Shown here piece by piece: positions 26,164 through 34,849 of a DNA stretch of 64,000 nt. Numbering within the stretch: position 1 is the stretch's first letter; each line of letters opens with the position of its first letter. Under the pieces are notes generated by a model. That model was not told the origin of the DNA, ran no database searches, and was given only the letters and a program-made list of their open reading frames with translations. The position numbers and the translations under genes were made by a program. The stretch is from Saccharomonospora azurea NA-128 (lineage in GTDB: Bacteria > Actinomycetota > Actinomycetes > Mycobacteriales > Pseudonocardiaceae). The DNA lies in contig NZ_CM001466.1 of the NCBI RefSeq assembly GCF_000231055.2, positions 1,254,400 through 1,318,399 on the forward strand, in the 5' to 3' direction.

Positions 26164-26391
26164 TGCGTCCTGCTCCCTCTCCGGCGACGGGTGGTGGCGG
26201 ATGGATGGATACCGACGAAACAGCGTACGAACCGCCGGCATCCCCACACAACACGCCTCCTGTGTTGAATACCGCACCGCGACGGAGCTCACACCACGCG
26301 TCGGAAGATCACGGGTGGGCAATCGGCGCTTTCAAAACACCCGAGTCGTGCGACCATAGGGCGATGCGGCTTCGAGGGAGGATCACCGGGC

Positions 26392-27153
26392 ATGCCTGTG
26401 CTCGCCGGCGCTGAACCATTCGTCCACGACGGCTCCCGTGAGGTCGGTGTGCTGCTGTGCCACGGCTTCACCAGCACGCCCGCGACCATGCGACCGTGGG
26501 GCGAACACCTCGCCGAGGCGGGTTTCACCGTGCGGTGTCCTCGCCTGCCGGGTCACGGAACCACCTGGCAGGAGTGCAACCGCACTCGCTGGCCCGACTG
26601 GTACGGCTGCGTGCGGGAGGCGTTCGCCGACCTCTCCGAGCGCTGCTCGTCGGTGTTCGTGTTCGGCCTGTCGATGGGGGGCACGCTCGCGCTGCGCCTG
26701 GCGCAGGACCTCGGTGACGCCGTCGACGGACTCGTCCTGGTCAACCCGTCGGTGCTGACTCGCAGAGTCGACGCGCGCCTGGCCACGCTGCTGGCTCCGG
26801 TGTTGCCGTCGGCGCGGGCCCTGGCCGGCGACATCGCCAAGCCCGGGGCCGTCGAGTTGGCGTACGACCGCACGCCCGTGCGCGCGCTCGCGAGCCTGTC
26901 GCGGCTGTGGTCGTTGGTCCGGCGTGATCTGCCGAGAGTCACGCAGCCGCTGCTGCTCGCCCACTCGGCGGTCGATCACATCGTCGAGCCCGTCAACGCC
27001 ACCGTTGTCGCCGACAACGTGCGTAGCGAGGACCTGCGCGAGGTAGTGCTCCACAACAGCTACCACGTCGCCACACTCGACAACGACGCTCCGTTGCTGT
27101 TCCGCCGCAGCGTGGAGTTCGTCGACTCCGTCAGACAGGTTGGTGCCCGATGA
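26392..27153 (+). CDS. Alpha/beta-hydrolase carboxylesterase
   Basis: Serine esterase of 253 residues resembling the Bacillus/Geobacillus carboxylesterase Est30 group, which share the LLCHGFTSTPATM oxyanion turn. The catalytic triad can be read as Ser94 in GLSMGG, Asp195 in HSAVDHIVEP, and His225 in NSYHVATLD. It has no signal peptide, so it is cytosolic. ATG 26392 has GGGAGG about 10 bases upstream. It overlaps the next gene by four bases (ATGA). The substrate is unknown; monoglyceride or short ester is plausible. Confidence 0.88.
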   Translation: MPVLAGAEPFVHDGSREVGVLLCHGFTSTPATMRPWGEHLAEAGFTVRCPRLPGHGTTWQECNRTRWPDWYGCVREAFADLSERCSSVFVFGLSMGGTLALRLAQDLGDAVDGLVLVNPSVLTRRVDARLATLLAPVLPSARALAGDIAKPGAVELAYDRTPVRALASLSRLWSLVRRDLPRVTQPLLLAHSAVDHIVEPVNATVVADNVRSEDLREVVLHNSYHVATLDNDAPLLFRRSVEFVDSVRQVGAR

Positions 27154-27707
27154 ACAGAACGTCAGGACCGGACGGACCCGAGGATGTGGACGCCACGTTC
27201 GCGAAGATCGTGGCCGACCTGCGGGCCGAGGGGTTCGGCACCGACGGGAGTGACACCGGTGACGTCGTCGACCCGGACGATGCCGACGACCTGCTCGTGG
27301 ACACCGACGACGAGGACGGCAGGTCCGGCAGGACCCGGCTGCGTTCGTCCCGGGATCCGGACCCGGCCCCTCCCACCGGCTCCGGCTGGCGGGAGTCGGG
27401 GACGGGCTGGGACGAGACGATGTTCGGGGACGACCGCTCGGGTACGGCGTTCGAGGACGACGACGAACACTTCGTCCCGCCGGAACCTCCGCCGCTGCCC
27501 CGCCCCCGCAAGGGCGCGATCGTGGTGCTGCTGTTCTTCGTGGTCGGCCTGGTGCTGCTCGTGGCCCCGGGGCTGATCGGGTTGGGGCAGTCGGTCGCCC
27601 TGCCACTGGGCATGTTGTCGCTGGCGATCGGCATCGCGCTCGCGCTGCTGCGGGTCAAGCAGGGCCCGCCCGACGGAGCCGATCCGACCAACGGCGCCCA
27701 GGTCTGA
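27150..27707 (+). CDS. Acidic protein with C-terminal membrane hairpin, unknown function
   Basis: 185 residues, translationally coupled to the esterase by an ATGA overlap. Residues 1-110 are acidic and probably disordered (Asp/Glu/Gly-rich). A Pro motif FVPPEPPPLPRP leads into two close hydrophobic segments at about 123-142 and 147-166, then a short charged tail. The Pro motif plus two helices is common in actinomycete proteins next to such esterases. No enzymatic motif. It may tether or modulate the hydrolase. Confidence 0.75.
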   Translation: MNRTSGPDGPEDVDATFAKIVADLRAEGFGTDGSDTGDVVDPDDADDLLVDTDDEDGRSGRTRLRSSRDPDPAPPTGSGWRESGTGWDETMFGDDRSGTAFEDDDEHFVPPEPPPLPRPRKGAIVVLLFFVVGLVLLVAPGLIGLGQSVALPLGMLSLAIGIALALLRVKQGPPDGADPTNGAQV

Positions 27708-27711
27708 CGGG

Positions 27712-28608
27712 TCAGGCCACCCCGTCCCGGCCTGCGCTCGCCTGGTCGAGCAGCGACCACAGCTCGCCGGGGCCGACGAACGTGACGCCGTACTCCGCCA
27801 CCCGCCGCCGCAACTCCCGGTCGGCCGTCGCCACGACGACGTGGTCGCGCGGCCCGCTCGCCCGCGCCTCGGCGACGGTCGTCACCACCGTGTCGTCGCC
27901 CTCCCCGGGAGCCTCGACGACGTCGACACCGTCCACCGCGCCGATCCCTCGCGCCCGCCCCTCCGTCACGAGCACGATGCGAGGCCACCAGCGCCACCGG
28001 GCGTCGGGGCCGAGACCGAGCCGGGGCGCCGGGACACCCGCGCTCGCGAGGTGGGCGAGCCGGTCACGCAGGCGGGTCGCGGCCGCGGCCCGATCGCGCC
28101 ACCAGCCGTCGGGCCGGGCCCCCACCACGTTGGCCGCGTCCACGACGACCGTGAGCCGGCGGTCCAGCTGTTCCCGCAGCGCGGGCCAGGCCTCGGCGAA
28201 CTCGCCGTGCAGCTCGTACGACTCGACGTCGTCGGGCGGCACCCACCGCAGGGCGGCGCTCTCGCAGTTCGCCACCCGAGGCCGCACCTCGTGACGCACC
28301 GTCGCCAGCACGGTGGTGTAGCCCCACGCACCGTGGTCCGCGACGCACGACGCGAGAACGTGCACGGAACCCGAGGGCACCGCGGTCTCCTCCTCCGTTT
28401 CCCGGACCGCCGCCTCGACCGGTGTCTCACCGGGCAGCACGGCACCGCCGGGCAACGCCCACGTGCTGCCGTGATGGGTCCATCGAGCGCGGTGCTGAAG
28501 CAACACGCCACGACTTGGATGGGTCAGGAGCAGACCCGCCGCGCCAAGCGGCCCCCAGTGCCGTCGCCCGCAGCCGCAGCGGACGAATCCGTCGTCACCA
28601 CCGAACAT
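27712..28608 (-). CDS. Nudix hydrolase fused to a C-terminal NYN/PIN-like domain
   Basis: 298-residue fusion. The N-terminal part has a CxC-HWG stretch (CGCGRRHWGPLGAAGLLL) and a near-complete Nudix box over residues 55-77 (Gly55, Glu61, Arg69-Glu70, Glu73-Glu74), for nucleoside-diphosphate-linked substrates. From about residue 150 a second domain opens with LTVVVDAANVVG, continues with GEGDDTVV and ends near VVATADREL, the acidic-strand pattern of NYN/PIN nucleases. These two are usually neighbouring genes in actinomycetes. Both active sites look intact. The joint substrate is unknown. Confidence 0.82.
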   Translation of the reverse strand: MFGGDDGFVRCGCGRRHWGPLGAAGLLLTHPSRGVLLQHRARWTHHGSTWALPGGAVLPGETPVEAAVRETEEETAVPSGSVHVLASCVADHGAWGYTTVLATVRHEVRPRVANCESAALRWVPPDDVESYELHGEFAEAWPALREQLDRRLTVVVDAANVVGARPDGWWRDRAAAATRLRDRLAHLASAGVPAPRLGLGPDARWRWWPRIVLVTEGRARGIGAVDGVDVVEAPGEGDDTVVTTVAEARASGPRDHVVVATADRELRRRVAEYGVTFVGPGELWSLLDQASAGRDGVA

Positions 28609-28670
28609 CCCGACCAGCGTACTGACGGGACCCCGCCCGAACGACCCGTCGACCGAGGCAGAATCCCAGT

Positions 28671-29609
28671 TCAGGCCCGCTCGCGGGCCAGCGTCGCAGC
28701 GCCCACGATCGCGGTCGCATCACCGAGCTGCGAGGTGCGGATCCGGGCGAGCGGGCGGTGCCCGGCCCCGGTGAGCACCCTGGCGTAGTGCTCGCGAGCC
28801 TCGTCCGCGAAGAGGGGCGCCGACTCCGTGACACCGCCGGCGAGCACGATGACCTCCGGATCGTAGACGTCGGCGATCAGCGCGAGCCCTTCGCCGAGCC
28901 ACCGCGCCAGGTCGGCGAACGCCTCCAACGCCACGGGGTCGCCCTCGCGTGCGGCGTGGGCGACGCGGCGCCCGGTGACGGCCGCGAGGTCCGTCGCGTC
29001 GCGCGCCAGCACGGTGGAGCGAGACCCGTGGCGGGCCAGCAGCTCGACCGCGGTGGCGGCGAGAGCGGTCCCACTGCAGTACCTCTCCCAGCACCCGCGC
29101 CGCCCGCACGGGCAGGGCCGGCCGTCGGGCACCACCCGCAGGTGACCGAGCTCGGGTGCCACACCGTGGGCACCGCGGAAGATCCGCCCGCCGAGCAGCA
29201 ACCCGGCACCGATGCCGGTGCCGAGCGCGAGCAGCAGTGCGACTTCCGCACCGCGCGCCGCACCGAAACGATGTTCACCGACCGCGGCGGCGTTGGCGTC
29301 GTGCTCCAACGTCACGGGGACGCCCAGCCGTCCGGACATCCGGTCGGCCACCGGAGCGGCGCGCCAGGGCAGGTGGGGCGCGAAGAGCACCGCACGCCGG
29401 TCGGGCCGGACGAACCCCGCCACCGCAAGCCCGACGGCCTCCACCGTGTGCCGAGCCCGCAGCTCGTCGACCACGGTGGTGATGGCATCCTCCAACGCGT
29501 CCTCGGCACCAGGCGTCGCGACCCGGGCGAAGTCGACGACACACCCGTCGTCGTCCACGACACCCGCTCGCACGCTGGTCCCGCCGACGTCAACTCCGAT
29601 CGCGGGCAT
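28671..29609 (-). CDS. glk: ROK-family glucokinase
   Basis: Phosphorylates glucose (or a related sugar) with ATP. ATG 29609 follows GGGAG; the longer frame reads into the upstream gene. 312 residues. ROK landmarks: phosphate loop AIGVDVGGTSVRAGVV, catalytic region LEHDANAAAVGEH, GTGIGAGLLLGG, and the zinc motif CPCGRRGCWERYCSG. There is no N-terminal helix-turn-helix, so it is a kinase and not a ROK repressor. The start overlaps the upstream gene by 20 bases, placing it at the end of the SRPBCC-ArsA operon. Confidence 0.9.
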   Translation of the reverse strand: MPAIGVDVGGTSVRAGVVDDDGCVVDFARVATPGAEDALEDAITTVVDELRARHTVEAVGLAVAGFVRPDRRAVLFAPHLPWRAAPVADRMSGRLGVPVTLEHDANAAAVGEHRFGAARGAEVALLLALGTGIGAGLLLGGRIFRGAHGVAPELGHLRVVPDGRPCPCGRRGCWERYCSGTALAATAVELLARHGSRSTVLARDATDLAAVTGRRVAHAAREGDPVALEAFADLARWLGEGLALIADVYDPEVIVLAGGVTESAPLFADEAREHYARVLTGAGHRPLARIRTSQLGDATAIVGAATLARERA

Positions 29610-30048
29610 CCGGCTCCCACTCGGCACGCGGGCGGACCGTGACGTGCTGGACGCGCCGTTCCCGGCGCTCGTCCGGCTCCGGACGGGGCGGTGGCCGGAA
29701 CCCCGGCATGTGGACGCCCTGCTCGGGCTCCCAGCGATCGGCGAGCACCGCCCGGACCAAGGCCAGCAGCTGCGTGACCTGCTCCAGGACCCGCGCCGCG
29801 ACGTCCCCGCGCTCACCTCGGCACAGGGCGGTCACGAAGCACAACGGACACCGGTCCCGACCACCGCAGCCGGTGTGGCCGTCCTCGGACGCCTCGGTGT
29901 GCGCCTCGGTGTGGATTGTCCCGTGTCCTGCTCCGACGACGCTGTCCAGCCACGGCCGCGCCCGCTCCACCACCAGGTCGACCAGGAGGCGGATCTCGTC
30001 GGCGAGTCGTGCACCGTCGGGCCCTTCGGCCCGGTTCTCCGTCGTCAT
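29590..30048 (-). CDS. Conserved actinobacterial protein with Cys cluster (Rv2183c-like)
   Basis: 152 residues. ATG 30048 overlaps the ArsA stop by four bases. The N-terminal half is helical, the middle has GCGGRDRCPLC followed by FVTALC (four cysteines, possibly metal binding), and the C-terminal part is Pro/Arg/Glu-rich. It occupies the same place as Rv2183c in the conserved ArsA block. It has no signal peptide or membrane segment. The function is unknown; coupling to the ArsA ATPase suggests a joint role. Confidence 0.75.
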   Translation of the reverse strand: MTTENRAEGPDGARLADEIRLLVDLVVERARPWLDSVVGAGHGTIHTEAHTEASEDGHTGCGGRDRCPLCFVTALCRGERGDVAARVLEQVTQLLALVRAVLADRWEPEQGVHMPGFRPPPRPEPDERRERRVQHVTVRPRAEWEPDARDRS

Positions 30049-31178
30049 TCCGGCTTCTCCAAGTGGACCACCAGTCCGCGCGCGTCGGACTCCGCGCCGG
30101 TCAGCGTGTAGGGCCGGAGGGCCTCCGGCAGCGCGACCAGTCTGCGGAAACCGTCGACGGTCACGGCGAGGTCGTCGTCGACACGCGCGAGTGCGACCTC
30201 GGAGTCCTTGTCCAACGGCATGCCGATCCGCAGCCGGAACCCGCCGTCGACCTCCGTGGTCTGCAGCAGCGTGGTCGCTGTCGACTCTCCCACGAGCGGG
30301 TTGGTCTCGCCGTAGAGCTCGTCCGCGATCTCCAGGAGCGCCTCCACACCCACCGGCTCGACCGCGCGGTGTTCGACCGTCCGCAGCGTCCGGCCGGTGA
30401 GACCGCCCTGCCGCAGCTCGGCGACCACCTCGTCCTGCTGGGCCCGGCGGGTGCGCAACCACGAGGCTGCCGCGCCACGCCACCATCCCGCCGCGGGCAT
30501 CATCCGGTTCACGACGACGCCGTCGACCGCGATCCCACGCAGCGCCAGCGCCGTCAGCGTGCGTCTCGTTTCGGCGGCCACCACCCGCTCGGGGGTGAGC
30601 ACGAGGCGCACGGTGGTGGTGTCGCGATCGGTGAGCAGCGCACGGAGTGATTCGACGTGGGCGGCGAAGCGGTCGACCGACCGGGCCACGCGTGTCGTCG
30701 AGCGCCACCCCGACAGGCGCCGGAGGTAACCCACGGCGGCGTCCGGCAATGCCAGCAGGCGCAGGGTCTCGGCCGTGGGACCGCAGTCCACCACGACGTT
30801 CTCCCACGGGCCCTCGTCCGCGAGCCGTTGTACCCGGCTCAGCGACAGGAGTTCGTCCACACCGGGCAGCACGGTGAGCTCCTCGGCGTCGAGCGCGTCC
30901 ACTCCCAACCCCGACAGCGCGGAGGCCAGCTCGCGACGCAGCGAGTCCCACACGTCGTCGACCAACGCGCGGGCGCCGAGCTGCGCGCCGTACAGGTGGC
31001 TGTCCACTTCGGAGGGCTCGTCGGAGAGCCGCACGCCCACCGCGTCGGACAGCGAGTGGGCGGGGTCCGTGGAGACCACCAGGGTCTTGCGGCCACGGCG
31101 GGCCAGGCACGCTCCCGTGGCCGCGGCGAGCGTCGTCTTGCCGACGCCCCCCTTCCCGGTGAACAGCAGGACCCGCAC
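30045..31178 (-). CDS. ArsA/GET3-family ATPase
   Basis: Soluble P-loop ATPase of 377 residues. Deviant Walker A GKGGVGKTT at 8-16, switch I VVSTDPAHSLSDA, and VVVDCGPTAETLRLLALPD (switch II) are all canonical. The C-terminal half has VVVNRMMP. GTG 31178 is one base after the upstream SRPBCC stop; the frame to 31199 would overlap it. No arsenic-binding Cys triad and no other ars genes occur nearby, so arsenite export is unlikely. Actinobacterial homologues (Rv2184c) are uncharacterised. Membrane-protein targeting is only the eukaryotic analogy. Confidence 0.88.
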   Translation of the reverse strand: MRVLLFTGKGGVGKTTLAAATGACLARRGRKTLVVSTDPAHSLSDAVGVRLSDEPSEVDSHLYGAQLGARALVDDVWDSLRRELASALSGLGVDALDAEELTVLPGVDELLSLSRVQRLADEGPWENVVVDCGPTAETLRLLALPDAAVGYLRRLSGWRSTTRVARSVDRFAAHVESLRALLTDRDTTTVRLVLTPERVVAAETRRTLTALALRGIAVDGVVVNRMMPAAGWWRGAAASWLRTRRAQQDEVVAELRQGGLTGRTLRTVEHRAVEPVGVEALLEIADELYGETNPLVGESTATTLLQTTEVDGGFRLRIGMPLDKDSEVALARVDDDLAVTVDGFRRLVALPEALRPYTLTGAESDARGLVVHLEKPE

Positions 31179-31179
31179 G

Positions 31180-31623
31180 TCAGCCCCGCCCCTCCACACG
31201 GCGCTTGAGCTCGCGCAGGGCGGTATCCATGATCATCTTCTCGGCCTTCCGCCGCAGCAGACCGATCATCGGCAACGCCAGCTCCACCGACAGCGTGTAC
31301 GTGACCCTGGTGGTCCTGTCGTCGATCGGCTCCAGCAGATAACGCCCCTCCTGGGCCTTCTGCATCTGCCCCTTCACCAGGTGCCAGCTGACCGACAGAC
31401 CGTCGTCGGCCCAGTCGTAGGCGAGCGTGTAGACGTCCTTCACGGGGCCGGAATCGAGGGTGAACCGGACCTGCGAGGCCCGGCCTGCGTCGTCGGTGGC
31501 GAGCACCTCGGTCTCGCGCACGGCCTTCGCCCACTCCGGATAGGCCGGAAGGTCGGCGATGACCGCCATGATGGCGGCCGGGGCGGCCTCGATCTCGATA
31601 GACTGCGTGGACTGCTCCGCCAT
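31180..31623 (-). CDS. SRPBCC family protein (polyketide-cyclase/START-like; Rv2185c type)
   Basis: 147-residue START-like lipid or hydrophobic-ligand binding protein. The pattern runs from STQSIEIEAAPAAIMAVIADLPAYPEWAKAV through the central beta strands (VSWHLVKGQ) to the long C-terminal helix (MIGLLRRKAEKMIMDTALRELKRRVEG). It is directly upstream of the ArsA ATPase with no gap, as in M. tuberculosis (TB16.3). The ligand is unknown. No catalytic residues are expected in this group. Confidence 0.88.
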   Translation of the reverse strand: MAEQSTQSIEIEAAPAAIMAVIADLPAYPEWAKAVRETEVLATDDAGRASQVRFTLDSGPVKDVYTLAYDWADDGLSVSWHLVKGQMQKAQEGRYLLEPIDDRTTRVTYTLSVELALPMIGLLRRKAEKMIMDTALRELKRRVEGRG

Positions 31624-31656
31624 GAGGCTAGAGCGTAGCGGCCCGTGACACGAGGC

Positions 31657-32454
31657 TCACCAGCGCAGCACGTACGGGGTCGTCGTGCGCTGGAAGTGGC
31701 CGACGTTGCGGCATTCGGTGACGCCGACCCGCGTCCGCCGGGACAACGGCTGGTGCACGTGCCCGAACAACGACCACCTCGGCTGCTGCGCCCGCACGAG
31801 GCCCAGCAGGGCCCGCGACCCGATCTCCAGTCGTCGCGACACGACGTCGTAGGCCAGTTCCGGCAGTGCGGGCGGGATGTGACTGCACAGCACGTCGACG
31901 TCGTGCAGTTCGGCGACGCGCCGGTCGTACTCCTCCCTGGGCAGCAGGTGCGGGCGCCACACCGCGTTGGGCCTCGGGACCACGCCGTCCGGGAGCAGGG
32001 CGCCGCCCACGAATCCGAACCGCACACCGCCGATCTCCACGACCTCGCCGTCCACGAGGTGCAGACCGTCGGTGGCGTACTCGGCCCACAACGCGGGCGT
32101 GTCGACGTTGCCGGGGATGGCGTAGGTCGGTGCCGTCATCGACGCGAAGAGCCGGTCGTACTGCTCGCGGATCGCCTCGTCGACGGCGGCGGCCGGGTCG
32201 TCGAGACTGTCCCACAACGACCGCACGTACGTGCTGATCTCCGCGCGCGTTCCCTCACGTCGCAGCCGGGCGAACGTGCCGACGCGCTCCGCGCCGAACA
32301 ACCGGCCGAAGATGCCACTGGCGTGCTCGTGGTAGTCGATGAAGTCGATCAGGTCACCCAGCACGACGAGGGCGTCCGCCCCGTCGCCCGCCCGTGCCAG
32401 CGCGTCTGAATTACCGTGCACGTCGGAAACGACATGTACCCGCACGAGCGACAC
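31657..32454 (-). CDS. Calcineurin-like metallophosphoesterase
   Basis: 265 residues with all metal-binding blocks in order: SDVHGN, LGDLIDFID, PGNVD, CSHIPP, and FGHVHQP. These give a dinuclear metal centre for phosphomono- or diester hydrolysis. The start is GTG 32454, one base after the stop of the upstream SRPBCC gene; a second in-frame GTG is at 32445. It has no signal peptide. The substrate could be a cyclic nucleotide or lipid phosphate and cannot be told from the sequence. Confidence 0.88.
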   Translation of the reverse strand: MSLVRVHVVSDVHGNSDALARAGDGADALVVLGDLIDFIDYHEHASGIFGRLFGAERVGTFARLRREGTRAEISTYVRSLWDSLDDPAAAVDEAIREQYDRLFASMTAPTYAIPGNVDTPALWAEYATDGLHLVDGEVVEIGGVRFGFVGGALLPDGVVPRPNAVWRPHLLPREEYDRRVAELHDVDVLCSHIPPALPELAYDVVSRRLEIGSRALLGLVRAQQPRWSLFGHVHQPLSRRTRVGVTECRNVGHFQRTTTPYVLRW

Positions 32455-32455
32455 C

Positions 32456-32875
32456 CTAATGGGATTCGGCGGCCGTGGCGGTCATGGGAGCCACGCCCGG
32501 TTCGCGCCCGTCCTCCAGCACGGCCTTCAGGTCGAGCGCGATCGCCTTCGCGGCCCGAGCTCTGCGGTCCGCCTCCCGGCGCAACCTCGCGGGCGAGAGC
32601 GGCGGACCGGCCGGATCGGCACGCAGGAAATAGTGGAGGATCGTGCCGTCGAGGACGGGTTCCAGCCACACTTCCATCGTGCCGACCAGGGCTCCTCCGA
32701 CCGTCCAGCGAAGCCCTTCGACACCCCGATCGGTGTAAACTTCCAGCACGAGGTCGGGCCAGTACGACCGCCACGACCGCGGATCCGCGAACGCCGCGGC
32801 CACGGTGCTCGGCGGAATTGCGAGAAAGGTCTCGTCGACGATGTCGAGAGTGGGTCTGTTCTCGTTGGCTGACAC
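32456..32875 (-). CDS. SRPBCC family protein (second copy in operon)
   Basis: 139 residues, first gene of the leftward block that runs SRPBCC, phosphoesterase, SRPBCC, ArsA, Cys-cluster protein, glucokinase. The START-like pattern is clear: VDETFLAIPPSTVAAAFADPRSWRSYWPDL, then WTVGGALVGTMEVWLEP and a C-terminal helix rich in Arg/Ala. It is only distantly similar to the 31180-31623 protein. No catalytic motif. The first gene of an operon shared with ArsA may handle the same hydrophobic ligand. Confidence 0.83.
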   Translation of the reverse strand: MSANENRPTLDIVDETFLAIPPSTVAAAFADPRSWRSYWPDLVLEVYTDRGVEGLRWTVGGALVGTMEVWLEPVLDGTILHYFLRADPAGPPLSPARLRREADRRARAAKAIALDLKAVLEDGREPGVAPMTATAAESH

Positions 32876-32985
32876 GGGTGCAGAATCGCACGCCGGGCGA
32901 ACGCTCAGCGCCGGGGCATAGCCAAAACGCCCTTGCAGGAGTTAGGTTGACCGGCGAGTAACATCTGTGGAATCCGGAGGTTCAC

Positions 32986-34782
32986 GTGCGCGAGTACAGC
33001 GCTCCCGCGATCGCTGCGGTCGCCGACGACGAAAGCATGTCCGACGTCGTGTGGGTCAACGCCGAGCGGTTCGGAGACACCGTGAGTTTCCGTCGACAGC
33101 TCGACGGCTCGTGGCGGGACGTCACCGCCAGGGAGTTCGCCGCGCAGGTCCTCTCGGTCGCCAAAGGGCTCATGAAGGCGGGCATCGCTCAGGGTGACCG
33201 CGTCGCGATCATGTCGAAGACCCGCTACGAGTGGACACTCGTCGACTTCGCCATCTGGGCCGCGGGTGCGGTGACCGTGCCGATCTACGAGACCTCCTCC
33301 GCCGAACAGGCGCACTGGATTCTCACCGACTCCGGCGCGAAGGCGGTCGTCGTCGAGACCGCCGCACACTCCGACACGATCGAGTCGGTACGCAGTCGAC
33401 TGCCGGAACTCGACCACGTCTTCCAGATCGAGGGCGACAAGCCCGCGGTCGACCGCCTCACCGAACTCGGTGCCGACGTCGCCGACGACGAGGTGCACAC
33501 CCGCCGCAAGGCCGTGCAGGCCGACGACATGGCCACCATCGTGTACACGTCCGGCACCACGGGCAGGCCGAAGGGCGTCGTGTTGACGCACCGCAACCTC
33601 CTGGCCGAGGTCCGGGCCGACATCAAGGCGTTCCCGAAGCTCATGGGCGCGGGCAACTCGCTGCTCCTCTTCCTCCCGCTGGCCCACATCCTGGCGCGCG
33701 CCATCGCCATCACGGCCATCACCTCGCGGGTGACCCTCGGCCACACCGCCGACATCAAGGAGCTGGTGAACGACCTCGGCACGTTCCGCCCCACGTTCGT
33801 GGTCGCGGTCCCGCGGGTGTTCGAGAAGGTCTACAACGGCGCCAAGCTCAAGGCGCACACCGGCGGCAAGGGCAAGATCTTCGACGCCGCCGAGGCCACC
33901 GCCGTCGCCTACAGCCAGGCCCTGGACACCGGCGGCCCGAGCTTCGGGCTGCGCGTGAAGCACGCCGTGTTCAGCAAGCTCGTCTACTCGAAGCTGCAGG
34001 CCGCGCTCGGTGGCCGCTGCGTGGCCGCCGTGTCCGGTGGAGCGCCCCTGGGTGCTCGTCTCGCGCACTTCTTCCGCGGCATCGGCGTTCCGGTCTTCGA
34101 GGGCTACGGCCTCACCGAGACCTCCGCCGCGGCCAACGTCAACACCGAGGACGCGTTCAAGGTCGGCACCGTGGGCAAGCCCGTCGCGGGCACGTCGGTG
34201 CGCATCGCCGAGGACGGCGAGGTGCTGCTCAAGGGCGACGTGGTCTTCACCCGGTACTGGAACAACCCCGAGGCCACCCGCGAGTCGCTGGAGGACGGCT
34301 GGTTCCACACCGGCGACATCGGCGAGCTGGACGCCGACGGCTTCCTGAAGATCACCGGTCGCAAAAAGGAGATCATCGTCACGGCCGGTGGCAAGAACGT
34401 CGCTCCGTCCGGCCTCGAGGACGCTCTCAAGGCCGACCCGCTGATCAGCCAGGCGATGGTGGTGGGCGACCAGCGGCCGTTCATCGGGGCGCTCGTGACG
34501 ATCGACGAGGAGTTCTTCCCCACCTGGAAGGAACAGAACGGCAAGCCGGCCGACGCGACGGTGGCCGACCTCGTCGACGACCCCGACCTGGGTGCGGCCG
34601 TGCAGGCCGTCGTGGACAAGGCCAACACGCTGGTCTCGCAGGCCGAGTCGATCAAGAAGTTCGTCATCCTGCCGAACGACTTCACCGAGGCGGGCGGCGA
34701 GGTGACGCCGAGCATGAAGCTCAAGCGCAACGTCGTCAGCAAGAACTACGCCGACGCCATCGAACGGCTCTACAAGAAGTGA
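32986..34782 (+). CDS. fadD15: Long-chain fatty acid--CoA ligase
   Basis: Activates fatty acids to acyl-CoA through an acyl-adenylate. 598 residues of the ANL superfamily. AMP-binding motif YTSGTTGRPKGVVLTH near 187, GYGLTETSA near 372, GWFHTGDIGELDADGFLKITGR (hinge Asp) and the catalytic C-terminal Lys region (EVTPSMKLKRNVV). GTG 32986 follows GGAGG. It closes the same block as in M. tuberculosis (Rv2187). The terminator at 34793-34824 ends it. Confidence 0.94.
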   Translation: MREYSAPAIAAVADDESMSDVVWVNAERFGDTVSFRRQLDGSWRDVTAREFAAQVLSVAKGLMKAGIAQGDRVAIMSKTRYEWTLVDFAIWAAGAVTVPIYETSSAEQAHWILTDSGAKAVVVETAAHSDTIESVRSRLPELDHVFQIEGDKPAVDRLTELGADVADDEVHTRRKAVQADDMATIVYTSGTTGRPKGVVLTHRNLLAEVRADIKAFPKLMGAGNSLLLFLPLAHILARAIAITAITSRVTLGHTADIKELVNDLGTFRPTFVVAVPRVFEKVYNGAKLKAHTGGKGKIFDAAEATAVAYSQALDTGGPSFGLRVKHAVFSKLVYSKLQAALGGRCVAAVSGGAPLGARLAHFFRGIGVPVFEGYGLTETSAAANVNTEDAFKVGTVGKPVAGTSVRIAEDGEVLLKGDVVFTRYWNNPEATRESLEDGWFHTGDIGELDADGFLKITGRKKEIIVTAGGKNVAPSGLEDALKADPLISQAMVVGDQRPFIGALVTIDEEFFPTWKEQNGKPADATVADLVDDPDLGAAVQAVVDKANTLVSQAESIKKFVILPNDFTEAGGEVTPSMKLKRNVVSKNYADAIERLYKK

Positions 34783-34792
34783 TCGCCGATCG

Positions 34793-34824
34793 GCCGCGGG
34801 TCCGGGAATCCACGGACCCGCGGC
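34793..34824. terminator. 12-bp stem terminator between fadD15 and TetR gene
   Basis: Perfect inverted repeat 34793-34804 with 34813-34824, loop of 8 bases, between two convergent genes, so it can serve both. It begins 11 bases after the fadD15 stop. Confidence 0.75.
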
Positions 34825-34849
34825 TGACGCGTTTCTCCGGCTTGGGTGT

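Noticed and set aside
30045-31178. Arsenite efflux role for the ArsA-type ATPase
   Set aside because: No arsB/arsC/arsR neighbours and no arsenic-binding Cys triad are visible, so the name is kept at family level.
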